Source of the DNA: Diploptera punctata
Taxonomy: Eukaryota > Arthropoda > Insecta > Blattodea > Blaberidae
DNA length: 64,000 bases
Reading direction: 5' to 3'
Assembly (NCBI GenBank): GCA_030220185.1
Contig: JASPKZ010001238.1
Coordinates: forward strand, 62,001 to 126,000
Made by a program: the position numbers and the translations under genes. Positions 10,218 through 20,629 of this stretch are shown here, one piece after another. How positions within the stretch are numbered: position 1 is the first letter of the stretch; the number at the start of each line of letters is the position of its first letter. Below the pieces are notes generated by a model that was not told the origin of the DNA, made no database searches, and saw only the letters and a program-made list of their open reading frames with translations.

Positions 10218-12934
10218 ATGGCTAGGCATCCTTCACAAAGCTATCTAAATGTCATGGCATTTAATGCCAATGGTGTATCCAACCAGATTCATGAGTTAAC
10301 TACATTTATACAAACAAGAGATATCGACATTCTTCTTCTGAACGAAACGCACTTAAAACCAAGAATGAAATTCCAAATTCCGCAGTACTACACGTATAGG
10401 AATGACCGTCTTGATGGTCCCCTTGGAGGCACTGCCATCTGTATCAAAAAGTCCATTGGCCATAGGGTGGCCCAAATCCCGGGACTTCAATTTATTGAAG
10501 CCACGGGTATCTTCCTACCAATCACAGACCGCGAAACATTATTCATAGCAGCAATCTACAAATCTCCTCGAAGACTTCTGACAAGACACGACTTAGATAT
10601 CCTCACTTCTATCTCCCCAAGCTATCTGCTTGCGGGAGACTTTAATTCTAAACATCATTATTGGAATTGTCGTGTCCAGAATGTCTCCGGTACAATCCTT
10701 CAAAACTACTGCCAACTTCATAACATTGAAATCTCTGCTCCAAGGGAACACACACTGTTCTTCCAACACGCCTACGGTCTCACGTCCGATATTTTGGACA
10801 TAGTTCTATCGAAGAATGTTGCTATTTCACCACACATCACTACTGTTACAGACGCACTTGACTCTGATCACACGCCAATACTTTTTAAAATTTCATCCAC
10901 ATTTTTATTGTCCTCCCCATTTAAGTTACAACATCATTGCACAGACTGGCAGAGTTACACTAACATGCTTAACCAATGGGTTATGCCTACACTCTCTGTC
11001 GAGTCTACGGAACAAATAGAACACACTGTCCTTAATCTACAGGCCACAATTAAAACGGCCATTACACTTGCTACAACGCGACCAAAAGAAACTAATAATA
11101 CGCGAACAAAATATAACGATCCAGCACTTCAAAATTATTTAAATCTAAAAAGGCAGTACCAAAAATGGTACCGCGATTTCGGAGCTCCACATCACAAACA
11201 GCAATACAATCACTATGCTCATTTGGTCAAAAGCCGGCTTAAAGAGCTGAGAAATGCTGATTGGGATTCTTCCCTTCAGCAATTCTCAGACAAAAAGACT
11301 CCACCATGGGAGATAATAAAACGCCTCAAAAGGAGTCGAGCTCCGCCTCCTCCCTCAGCCATCCAGTCGGACGGAACTTGGGCGTATCTCCCTAGGGAGA
11401 AGGCCCAGGTTCTAGCCGACAATTTCGCGAACCGGTTTAGACCTCATGAGCTTACAACACCGACTCACGAAGCTGAGGTGCAACATACAATCAGTACTTT
11501 TCTAGAAACACCTATTCCTATACCCCATCCTGATGTACAGCTTTGTGAACTCAAAGCTATTGTACATAACCTCCCGTCCCACCGTGCCCCTGGTCATGAT
11601 CAGATTTCTAATCTGGCCATAAAACACTTACCTGAAAAAACCTTACTCCTACTCCTACAAATAGTGAACCTTTGCTTTCGTTTCCACTACTTCCCGGAAG
11701 TATGGAAGAAAGCAAAGGTAATCGCTATTCCTAAACCTGGTAAAGACCCAACCATACCGGACAACTTGCGTCCAATCAGTCTGCTACCAGTGCTGGGCAA
11801 AATTATGGAAAAAATTATTTTGGCAAAATTGAAAATTGCAATTTCTGAGAGAAACCTTATTCCTACTCATCAGTTTGGATTTAGAAAAGCACATAGCACT
11901 CCACTGCAGCTTGCAAGACTGGTTGACCATGTTGTTACGGGCTTCAACTCTAGGAAAAGTACTGTGGCAATATTTCTTGACATTGAGAAAGCTTTTGATA
12001 CTACTTGGATAAATGGACTTATTTACAAACTTATCAAATTCAACATTTCGGCTCATTTAATTAAATTGATAGCTAAATACCTCACTAACCGACAATTTTA
12101 TGTGTCGGTTAGTGGGTATAATTCTGACTGCAAGACCCTCTTGGCGGGAGTTCCTCAAGGTGCAGTACTCTCACCTATCCTATATAGCCTTTATGTTTCC
12201 GACTTCCCTACCTTTCCTAGCGTAAATATCGCATCCTTTGCTGATGATACGTGTCTGTTTTATCAGGCACGTTTTCGTTCCGTACCGTTCCACATTCGTG
12301 TGGTCCAAACTGCCCTAAACACAGTCCAATCCTATATGCGTCTGTGGAATATAAACTAAATGCAAATAAAACAAAATTCGTTGTATTTGCAAAAACCCAC
12401 AAACGCACTCCTGCCCGACTCACCTTAGGAACTCTTAGACTCCGTCCAGAGACTTCAGCCAAGTATCTTGGAATCCATTTGGATTCCAAGCTTACGTTCA
12501 AAATTCATATTGAAAATCTAAAACATAAAGCAAACGCTGCCATTGCACTTTTATATCCATTTTTCAAGTCGCCTATGCTATCTACCAGGATCAAACTTAC
12601 TTTATATCAAGTTGCGATCCGCAGCATGTTGCTGTACGGTTGTGAAGCCTGGAGTATCCTAGCTGCTGGACATAAGAAAAAAGTTCAAATAATCCAGAAT
12701 AAATGCTTAAAAATAATACTTTCAGCTCCACTACGCACTAGGATCTCAGTACTTCACGACCAAGCACAGATGCCCTATATTGCCGATACAATTGAAAAAA
12801 GGGTTGTGCACATGTTGCAACATATAGAAAATCATGAGAATCCAATTGTTCGCAATATAGGGCATATGCTACAGCAACGTGCTGTACACCGAAACATATT
12901 CACCAGAGACCCCGATGACGGTCCACTTCCATGA
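10218..12934 (+). pseudogene. Jockey ORF2, endonuclease and reverse transcriptase (one frameshift)
   Basis: The enzyme nicks target DNA and copies the element RNA at the nick (target-primed reverse transcription). From the ATG at 10218: an apurinic-type endonuclease over about residues 1-225, with FNANG, NETHL, GDFNSKH, DILDIV and SDHTP; a linker; then RT over about residues 485-690, with KPGKDP, LRPISLLPVLGKIME, FGFRKAHST, FLDIEKAFDTTW, AGVPQGAVLSPILYSLYVSD and the catalytic SFADDT at about 12234-12251. A single base missing in the A run near 12352-12357 stops this frame at 12359; the thumb and C-terminus continue in another frame (KLNANKTKFVVFA to about 12934). Restored length would be about 905 residues, normal for Jockey. 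All visible catalytic residues are intact. No RNase H domain follows, as expected for Jockey. Confidence 0.92.
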
Positions 12935-13228
12935 TATGTGTGCTGGATTCCAGCTAGAGTAGTGTGGCTCACTCCATGTCGCCGGCTTTCGGACTCTCTG
13001 CTTGTCCGGCGACTATGGTTTATGATGACCCTGCTCTGGTGAGGGACCATCCTCATATCATCCATACCTGCTACGGTAATGAACACATAAGCCGCGAGAC
13101 AGCAAGGCTAAGGAACAAAACCCCTACTGAATAAACACAATGGTGTTTAGCCGCCAAGGGACCTCAACTGGTTCCCAAAAAGCGGCACACTGGGCAATGC
13201 TAGTCATTGCCACAAAACAGTCAGTCAG
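12935..13228 (+). other. 3'UTR of the Jockey element
   Basis: 294 bp with no reading frame. It ends ccacaaaacagtcagtcag, with no A-tail and no clear polyadenylation signal at the expected distance; 'aataaa' occurs earlier at about 13129. The last bases together with the right target duplication form an inverted repeat (aaaacag...ctgtttt). Confidence 0.7.
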
Positions 13229-13240
13229 TCTGTTTTGCTA
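13229..13240 (+). repeat. target-site duplication, right copy
   Basis: TCTGTTTTGCTA, identical to 7917-7928. The following 'atttaacggttaa' continues the invaded repeat. Confidence 0.88.
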
Positions 13241-13261
13241 ATTTAACGGTTAACCTCTCGC

Positions 13262-13616
13262 CTTTTTCTCCAAGCGCGACAGGCCTTGAAGGCCCTTGCC
13301 ATACCAATCGGCTGGTGGTCTCACATCCACATATGTTAATCATAGAAAGTAGATGATCATCCAGCCAGTATAAGATTGACATGTGGTCAGCATGTCGGGT
13401 CACCCCAGCCCGTTATAACTTATTTTTCAACCTAGAGCTGCTACTTATTGTAGCTACCCAAATGCCTCACGATGCTGGGTGAACACCGGTCTCATTCTGT
13501 TCGAAATTCCATGAGAAAGTTTTTTTCCCCCCGCATGGAGACTGGAACTAGAGCAAATCCCGTAACTCTGCGCCAAGGCTTTCTGGTCTTAACCACTCGG
13601 CTACGGCGCGGGTCTA
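13262..13616 (-). mobile_element. SINE-B, older copy
   Basis: Same family as 3410-3757 and 40569-40910 but visibly more diverged, including a poly-C/T insertion near 13518. A short direct repeat ctctcgc (13255-13261; 13617-13623) brackets it and is probably the target duplication. Confidence 0.82.
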
Positions 13617-13789
13617 CTCTCGCGTTATAGGTACTTTTACGTATCACACACCTACTTGTTCAACCACACAAGGACATGGAGGACCTCTCTGAATGAGTGA
13701 TCAGCTCAATGTCAAGGGCTAAAAGGTCTACCCCCTCCAACAACACACCATTAAGACGCAAACACGCCATTCACACTAAACATGGTGAA

Positions 13790-13985
13790 TATGATAATGA
13801 TGATGATGATGATTATGACCAGATGATGTTCGGAGACCGTTTGTGCCTTAAAGTTTACTGACATTTGTCTTACAGGCGAGGAAAAACTGCGAAAGAAAAA
13901 CATCACCTACGAAACTTTTTTCGAGCGGCAATCGAATCCGGACCCGCCGCATACGAGTTAGCGACGCTTAACCCGACACGTAACA
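13790..13985 (-). mobile_element. SINE-C, old degraded copy
   Basis: It keeps the GAT-rich stretch, 'gacatttgtcttacaggcg' and a decayed tRNA-like head. The tail half is missing. Confidence 0.6.
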
Positions 13986-14104
13986 CCATAGTATAGACTT
14001 CATTCTTTTCAATATTTTCAACATACATTGTTATCACGTTTGAGGTTATGTATTAAAATAATATAAATAATAATATTGACTACCTTTTCTAACTGTGTTC
14101 CTCG

Positions 14105-14186
14105 ATTAGAATTGATTTTTATTTAAAAATACTTGTTAAATATTTAATAATTTAAGGAGGTTTCTTTAATTAAAATCAATTCTAAT
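14105..14186. repeat. short inverted repeat
   Basis: attagaattgattttt at 14105 pairs with aaaatcaattctaat at 14172-14186 around an AT-rich loop. It may be a small MITE or a chance hairpin. Confidence 0.4.
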
Positions 14187-14300
14187 TGAGAAAGACAGAT
14201 AAAAAACGTACTATATTATTATTTAGAACATTTCATTTATTTTCGCCCATTTTTAAGTGGCTACAACAATGCAACAATATTATCATTCTATCAGATTCCA

Positions 14301-14625
14301 GGTCCACCGCTGTGGTCTCGCAGTAGCGTGCTGCCTTGTCACGCAGCGGGCCCGAATTCGATTCCCGGTCGGGGCAGATTTCCTGGGTGAGGTTTTTATC
14401 GGGGTTTTCGTCACCTGTAAGACAAATGTCAGGAAAACTTTAAGGCCCAAACGGTCCTCGAAATCATATGGCCATCATCATCATCATCATCATCATCCTT
14501 CACCGGTGTGGAAAGCAACGGGAAGCTACCACACCTACAATTCCCTAGTAAAGCTGCAAAGCATAGCATGAAAATGCTATGACTGCAGTGAAGGACCTGC
14601 CCTCGGGCAGAATTACTATGGATGG
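14301..14625 (+). mobile_element. SINE-C, full length
   Basis: Head gtccaccgctgtggtctcg to tail ctatggatgg, with the internal palindrome at 14566-14580. It is bracketed by atcagattcca (14290-14300) and atcagaatcca (14626-14636), an 11-bp target duplication with one mismatch. Confidence 0.88.
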
Positions 14626-14892
14626 ATCAGAATCCAAAGCCACGATTCGAGCCATAGCATTAATCATGTATCCAAAAAAATGGAAAAAATATTAGAAATG
14701 CAAAACATGATTCAGAATATTGAGAATACAAGGGAATGAAAGAGCTGATATACTCGCAAAAAAAAAAAAGGATGTAAAATTAAGCAGAAAGTAACAAATT
14801 CATTTTTTATGAATCAATTAAAATAATTATAAAGGGAAAAAAATAATGATAAGTACAATTCCAAACAAAATTTAGAAAATTTTACGAACTAA

Positions 14893-15372
14893 CACACTGG
14901 CATATTGAACCCGTAGGTTCATGGCCGCGCGGACATAAGCTCTCCATACATCCATAATAAGTAAAGTAAAGTGATCCCACAACAGGCTCTGAGGCCCTTG
15001 GGGTAGTAGGAGGTTAAGGCTCCCACTTTTTTCTAGACAATCGGCACTTTATGTCAGCCGGGTTGTAAGCCCTGCGTGACGGCCGCCTTTACCAGAACAA
15101 GCGTCTGGTACTCATTTCCGTTAGAGGCTGAGTCGACCCCAGGGTCATAGTGCCGCCAGAGGGTTTGGGTCAGTTTAAAAATCCTGACCCCAACGGGACT
15201 TTAACCCTCGACTCTGTAGGTTGTAGCTCAGTGCCTTAACCACTACGCTACGGCGTGCCCCCCCCATACATCCATATCCTGAGCTAATGTTTTCCAATCA
15301 TTCCCTGTATAATATACTTCCCTCAAATCATAGTTAATGTTATTCTCGCACCTCATTCTTGGTGTATGCTTC
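14893..15372 (-). mobile_element. NL-A LINE 3' end, split by SINE-A
   Basis: The minus strand carries the NL-A terminus (aacccgtaggttcatggcc) at 14909-14956 and resumes at 15264 with the WENNINYD region. SINE-A occupies 14957-15263. The sequence is truncated at 15372. Confidence 0.85.
14957..15263 (-). mobile_element. SINE-A (tRNA-derived) inside NL-A
   Basis: Flanked by ccatacatccata at 14944-14956 and 15264-15276. The head (reverse complement) has box A tagcgtagtgg; the 3' end is the acttt-repeat seen as 'aagtaaagtaaagtg'. It is inserted at the same NL-A position as the copy at 25335-25647. Confidence 0.88.
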
Positions 15373-15654
15373 AAGATAGAATCTATCTTCTATTTAGTAG
15401 TAATTGATGACCAATTGAGAGTAAATGTAATTTTAATAGGAGTCGATGAAGTGGTTCCATCTGCATTTCAAGTTAAAACTAACGACATCACTTGATCTAA
15501 AACACATTCCGACAATGGACAGGATCAATTATTGTAACAAATGAAATGAGAACTGCGATATTTATGTAACTTAAACTTAATTAGATTTCACGAGGGTTTC
15601 AATTAGCAGGGGTGTCAACGTTTGCAGAAATATTCCCCAAAATATTTTTTTATT

Positions 15655-15735
15655 GTTTATTTATTTAGTCTGGTGTAGTTTAAGACCATGTGGCCTTCTC
15701 TTCCACTCACCAGGACAAACACATGTTACATCAGA
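15655..15735 (-). mobile_element. LINE 3' terminus related to NL-F
   Basis: The reverse complement ends 'gagtggaagagaaggccaca' and then 'agactaaataaataaacaat'. This resembles the gagtgg...aaggcc terminus of NL-F and the end at 48645-48690. No coding part remains. Confidence 0.5.
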
Positions 15736-15809
15736 ATATAACAATCACAATTAACTCTAATATTAAATACTAAATAAACATTTGATCAAAAAGATAATAT
15801 CTATTACTA

Positions 15810-16320
15810 GAAGTCCCGGCCACGTGTTGTTGTGGCTAAGGTACACGTTAAAAATTTAAATTAAGTTGCTGTCTTTCAGCCAGATTACTTAAAACTAATA
15901 CTTACACACGAAATTAATAATATTGAAAATAAAATAAACATTGAACACACTTAAATTATGAAATAATCAATAGTTGTAATTCAATTGAAATTCGCGGTTG
16001 CAACAAAAAGCACAGCCATCTGGATCTCTCTTTGTTAAATAATAAACCAATTACCTTACCAAATTACCTTACACCGCCATCTGTTAGAATCGTATGGAAC
16101 TCACAGATAAAACTGTTTGTTAAATAATAAACAAATAATTTGCAATAAAAAATAATGCGACTATTAAATTTAGTTATAAACTACCCTATGTCTCAAGTTG
16201 GATCAAACTGCACACAGTGTGCAAAATTCTATTAAAATCGGTTCAGTAGTTTAGGATTCCATCGCGGACAAACAACGTGACACGAAATTTTTTATATATT
16301 AAAATATTACGATCTATAAT
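15810..16320 (+). repeat. dispersed repeat, arthropod type with 'aaaatcggttcagtag' end
   Basis: It starts 'tagaagtcccggccacgtg' and ends 'ggacaaacaacgtgacacg' plus an AT tail. I recognise the style as a common non-coding arthropod repeat, but not its class. No reading frame. Confidence 0.45.
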
Positions 16321-16485
16321 GCAACCAGTTAATGTTAGTTAAGATTAAGACTAAAACTAATAATAAAATGTATACGAGTAGGACATAAATTAAATTGTTG
16401 GAAGACTGTCCCTGTCTAATGTATATAAAAATCAAAGAAAAATAATGAGATATAGGAAACTAATTATAAAATTATCTTTTTCTTG

Positions 16486-16690
16486 TAAGCCCATGTTTCC
16501 CTTAACAGAGATTTAGGCGCTCTCCCCCTACAGGGAAGAATTTGAACCATATTAATTTAGTTACACACTTGTTTTCGTATAGATGTAATTTGAGTGGTCC
16601 GTGGTCAACGTTCAGCCTCATACTGACATCTAGGAAACCAAGGTGGTATTAGGACGGGAAAATTCGGTACATTTTGCTGCCAAGAGATGG
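16486..16690 (-). mobile_element. SINE-E, 3' part only
   Basis: It shares 'gtaagcccatgtttccctta', 'gcgctctccccctacaggga' and 'ctaggaaaccaagg' with 26670-26850. Head absent. Confidence 0.75.
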
Positions 16691-16892
16691 TTAGACAGTG
16701 AATGCACATCCAATACGCCTTCCTCCGAGGAGTGATTTGGAAATAAACAGGATGAAAATCGTACAAATTCTGTTTAAGAAGAAGAAACTAAATAAAATCG
16801 GACAAAGGTTCTTGGATTTTTAAGCGATCCTTATATAAGTTCTAAGTATTCTACACAATCAGCGTTTATTTTTTATAACTTTTTATTTTCAG

Positions 16893-17157
16893 TGTCTATT
16901 AAATAGGATAAAAAACAACACAGAAATAAGACAACTAAAAGTAGAGGAACTAAACACAACAATAGTGAAATACAGAACAAACTGGAAAGAATACTTGGCA
17001 AGGATGAGTGAGAACAGAATACCAAAAGCAGCATACACTATTCACCAAGAGGAAGAAGAAGTTTGGGAAGACCAAAGAAAATATGGAAAGAGCAGCAATT
17101 TGGAGCGGGAAGAGACTAGCAAAAAAAGAAGAAGACAGGATAGGTGAAGATCTGTAA
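16893..17157 (+). mobile_element. NL-C LINE C-terminal fragment
   Basis: Encodes NWKEYLARMSENRIPKAAY, homologous to the minus-strand NL-C at 2936-3292. A frameshift after that leaves the GRR..GRP tail out of frame. The 3' end is gaagaagac, the degraded GAA tail. Confidence 0.78.
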
Positions 17158-17215
17158 AAAAAAATAATATTTACATTTATAACAACCTTGGAATTTGTTA
17201 AATTAACAATTGTTC

Positions 17216-17353
17216 TGGGGGTAAAGGCGGCCGTCACGCAGGGCTGACAACCCGACTGACATAAAGTGCCGATTGTCTAGAAAAAGTAGGAGCCTTAACC
17301 TCCTACTACCCCAAGGGTCTCCGGGCCTGTTGTGGGATCACTTTACTTTAACA
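17216..17353 (+). mobile_element. SINE-A, 3' half
   Basis: From 'ggggtaaaggcggccgtcac' to 'tgggatcactttactttaac'. The tRNA-like half is missing. Confidence 0.8.
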
Positions 17354-17384
17354 AGAGATGTAAATACACGCCCCAGTAATACAT

Positions 17385-17692
17385 CCATAGTAATTCTGCC
17401 CGAAAGGCAGGTCCTTCACTGCAATCATAGCATTTTCATGCTATGCTTTGCAGCTTTACTAGGGAATTACAGGTCTGGTAGCTTCCCGTTGCTTTCCACA
17501 CCGGTGAAGGATGATGATGATGATGATAATGATAAGGATGATTTTCGGGGACCGCTGGGCCCTAAGCTTCCTGACATTTGTCTTACAGGTGAGGAAAAAC
17601 CCCGAAAAACCTCACCCAGGAGCCTGTCCCGACCGGGAATCGAACCCGGGCCCGCTGCGTGACAAGCTACCTCGAGACCACAGCGGTGGACA
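17385..17692 (-). mobile_element. SINE-C, full length
   Basis: Tail side 'catccatagtaattctgccc', GAT tract at about 17508-17540, 'cttacaggtgaggaaaaacc', box-B complement 'gggaatcgaacccggg', head 'gaccacagcggtggac'. Twenty bases around the head ('aaggcagcacg') are missing. Confidence 0.87.
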
Positions 17693-18039
17693 CCCCTGTA
17701 TTAAGAGATCAATTTGGGATTGGAATGTTTATAAAAATAAATGTGAGGCTGTTAAGAATTCAGGTTTTGGGTCCGTCATAACCAGTTCTGCATTGTCGTT
17801 CCCAAACAAATTCCAAGAAGCGACAAATTCTGACCGCTCGCTGATAATGTATTCACCAACTTATCAATTCCAACGCCTGCTTCAGACAAATTAGTTTTCT
17901 TACTTAAGACGGCGAACGGTATTTAAGGGGAATCACCTGGGACGAGAGATAAAAAGGAACTCGTAATCAAACAACCATACATATGAGACCAATTACCTCG
18001 CATTACAATTATTATTTGTATTGATTAAGGGGGCATTTA
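17693..18039. other. no recognisable feature
   Basis: No repeat shared within the window and no coding signal. Confidence 0.45.
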
Positions 18040-19240
18040 GCTTTAAATCTTTATATACATTATATAATTCTTCTGAACTCCTCCTAAACCACTGGACCGA
18101 TTTTGATGAAATTTTGTGTGTGTGTGTCTGATTCAGTCCTTCGATGTTTTAGATTCACAATTGGAGCCTCTAAAACCATTAGGTGTAGGAGTTCACATGA
18201 AGTGAAAATTTAAAAATCGCTCTAGCGATCACATTTTTCGATGTTTCACAACGAAACTCGATACATACCATTAAAATAAATTGAGGTAGGTATTACTAAA
18301 GAATCAGCGAAATCTGACAATTAGAGTTGGAGGTTTACTTGAATCCGAAATTAAAAAATGCCTAAACAACCGGATTGATTTAGATGAAATTTTTTGTGTG
18401 AGTCTTATTCAGTCCCTGGATGGTTTAGACTCACAATTGGAGCCTCTAAAACCATTAGGTGTAGGAGTTAACATGAAGTGAAAATTTAAAAATCGCTCTA
18501 GCGATCACATTTTTCGATGTTTCACAACGAAACTCGATACATACCATTAAAATAAATTGAGGTAGGTATTACTAAAGAATCAGCGAAATCTGACAATTAG
18601 AATTGGGGGTTTACTTGAATCCGAAATTTAAAAAAATGCCTAAACAACCGGATTGATTTAGATGAAATTTTTTGTGTGAGTCTTATTCAGTCCCTGGATG
18701 GTTTAGACTCACAATTCGATACTCTAAGACTATTAGGTGTAAGAGTTCACCTGAAGTGAAAATTTAGAAATCGCTCTAGCGGTCACAATTTTCGGTGTTT
18801 CACAACGAAACTGAGTATATCCTTTTAAAATAAATCGAGGTAGGTATTATCTAAAAATGAGCGAAATCCGACAATTTTAAGTGGAGGTTTACCTGAAATC
18901 CGAAATTAAAAAAATGCCTATACGACTGGACCGATTTTGGTTAAATTTTTTTTGTATGTGTTTGAGTGGGTCCCAGGATGGCTTAGAATCACAATTAGAT
19001 CCTCTAAAACCATTAGGTGTAGGATTTCACAGATGTGAAAATTTTACAAATCGCTCTAGCGGCCACAATTTTCGGTGTTTCACAACGAAACTCAGTATAT
19101 CCTATTAAAATAAACCGAGGTAGGTATCATCTTAAAATGAGCGAAATCCGCCAATTAGAAATGGAGGTTTACCTGAAATCCGAAATTAAAAACTGTCTAT
19201 AGATACCGCCATGTTTGGTTCGTCTCAGCGTATACCATAC
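18040..19240 (+). repeat. 278-bp tandem-repeat element, four units
   Basis: The anchor 'gatgaaattt' (or its variant) occurs at 18105, 18383, 18661 and 18939, an exact 278-bp spacing. Each unit contains 'accattaggtgtaggagtt', 'atcgctctagcg' and 'tttcacaacgaaactc'. The lead-in is 'aactcctcctaaaccactgg'. The element is broken at 19240 by NL-B and its end 'gcaacgcattctgggtatta' reappears at 20100-20125. Single-unit and multi-unit relatives lie at 40170-40550 and 51885-53110. Non-coding. Confidence 0.85.
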
Positions 19241-20068
19241 AATTTATCATCATCCATGCAAGTATTAGGCCAGCGCTTTTTTGGACGTCCCAGCGATCTT
19301 TTGTCTTGGGGGCAGTTGCGAAGCATGACTTTTGGAATTCTATGAGACGTTGAAGATGGGCTTCCCAGTTGTTCTGGTAGCTTTGTATGTGGTGAAGAAT
19401 GGGTTCTACATCCAACTCTTCCATAATTTCCTCATTTCTTTTATGGTCCCACTTTGTGTAGCCTGCTGTACGGCGCATAAATCGCATCTGATTTGCTGTT
19501 ATTCGGCTTTCATCTCTTCTTCGTATTGTCCATGCTTCACTACCATATCTTAATACTGGTCTTGCGAGAACCTTATAAAGCCATAATCTTGTGTTCTTCT
19601 GTACTAAAGATGGTTTCATTATACTGTTAATTATCCCCGTTGTTTTTGTAAAATTTATGATTTTCTTTGATATATCAGCTTCATCTTGAAAATGTTAAAT
19701 TCTTCTTCTTCTTCTTCCTTCCAAGTATTAGGCCAAGGCCTGTTACGATCCTATAGAAAATTTTCCCTCCAGCGTTTCATAGGACGGCCCAGTGATCTTC
19801 GTCCTCTTGGTATATAATTATAAACAGCTTTGGGGATCCGATTTGAACTCATTCTTTCAAGATGGTGTTTCCAATTTAGTTGGTACTGTTTAATATATTC
19901 CAAATGTTAAATTAAACCCCAAATAATTAAATTCGTTTACTCGTTCTAAAATTTCATCATCCAAAACAATTTTGCTAGGTATAGGGTATTTCCCATAAAA
20001 GGCCATCACTTTAGTTTTCTTTGTATCGATTTCCTTATTGTACCTTTTTGCAAACCATATAAATTTAA
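19241..20068 (-). mobile_element. NL-B LINE fragment (with a second NL-B inside) inside the 278-bp element
   Basis: The minus strand encodes TRLWLYKVLARPVLRYGSEA and ITANQMRFMRRTAGYTKWDH, and upstream KTKVMAFYGKYPIPSK (about 19960-20020). Frames are broken. The flanks acaattta (19233-19240) and aaattta (20062-20068) look like a decayed target duplication. Confidence 0.82.
19702..19901 (-). mobile_element. second NL-B 3' end inserted in NL-B
   Basis: A 200-bp 5'-truncated copy with (AAG)n tail on the minus strand, bracketed by aaatgttaaatt at 19690-19701 and 19902-19913 (12-bp target duplication). It is closer in sequence to 5791-5990 and 51500-51706 than to its host copy. Confidence 0.9.
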
Positions 20069-20130
20069 TTAACATTAAATACTTAATTTATTTAGGCGAA
20101 GCAACGCATTCTGGGTATTAGCTAGAATCC
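20069..20130 (+). repeat. right end of the 278-bp element
   Basis: Contains 'aggcgaagcaacgcattctg' and 'ggtattagctag', the same terminus as 40520-40550. Confidence 0.7.
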
Positions 20131-20500
20131 GCGAAAAGTATTTTCTTGAGTACAACCTGAATAGGTACATTCCTTCCGAATCCCCTTAAAAAATGTTGTT
20201 AAAGAGTCAATTGTATAGTTTTCTAAGAACTGGAGGGGCGCGGCCGCCTGACGAACGCCGTACAAAGAACGTTTGTAATAACTCTATAGCTTGTAGGTAT
20301 CGTAAATAAAGTTTTGATGATCTGTAACTCACTTATAATTACCACCACACCCTGTAGAGGGCGTTGCGACATGCTCTGACCCCTTGTGGAGACTTCCGAA
20401 CCAGATCATCGCTATCGGCCACTTCAGCCAGTGAATTATTACTGTGTATTCCCTGAGCTTTTGTGATATACAAGAGACTTGATTAAAACTCGTCCTTATC
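20131..20500. other. no recognisable feature
   Basis: No gene or window-shared repeat seen. A short GC-rich patch 'ggggcgcggccgcctgacg' lies at about 20235. Confidence 0.4.
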
Positions 20501-20629
20501 CATCCATCCATAGCAATTCTACCCAAAGGCAGGTCTTTCACTGCAATCAAAGCATTTTCATGCTATGCTTTGCTAGGGAATTATATGTGTGGTAGCTTCC
20601 CGTTGCTTTCCACACCGGTGAAGGATGAT
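20501..20629 (-). mobile_element. SINE-C, tail half (split copy, part 1)
   Basis: From 'catccatccatagcaattct' to 'caccggtgaaggatgat'. The element continues at 21252 after an inserted LINE fragment. Confidence 0.87.

Larger units (their letters stand above)
7929..13228 (+). mobile_element. full-length Jockey-clade non-LTR retrotransposon (5300 bp)
   Basis: Bounded by an exact 12-bp target duplication. The order is 5'UTR (7929-8450), gag-like ORF1 (8451-10194), ORF2 with endonuclease and reverse transcriptase (10218-12934), and 3'UTR (12935-13228). The three zinc knuckles in ORF1 and the apurinic-type endonuclease plus RT without RNase H in ORF2 are the classic Jockey arrangement. There is no poly(A) tail; the 3' end is a short CAGT repeat. 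Only one frameshift is seen per ORF, so the copy is young compared with everything around it. No other full-length LINE is present in the window. Confidence 0.93.
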
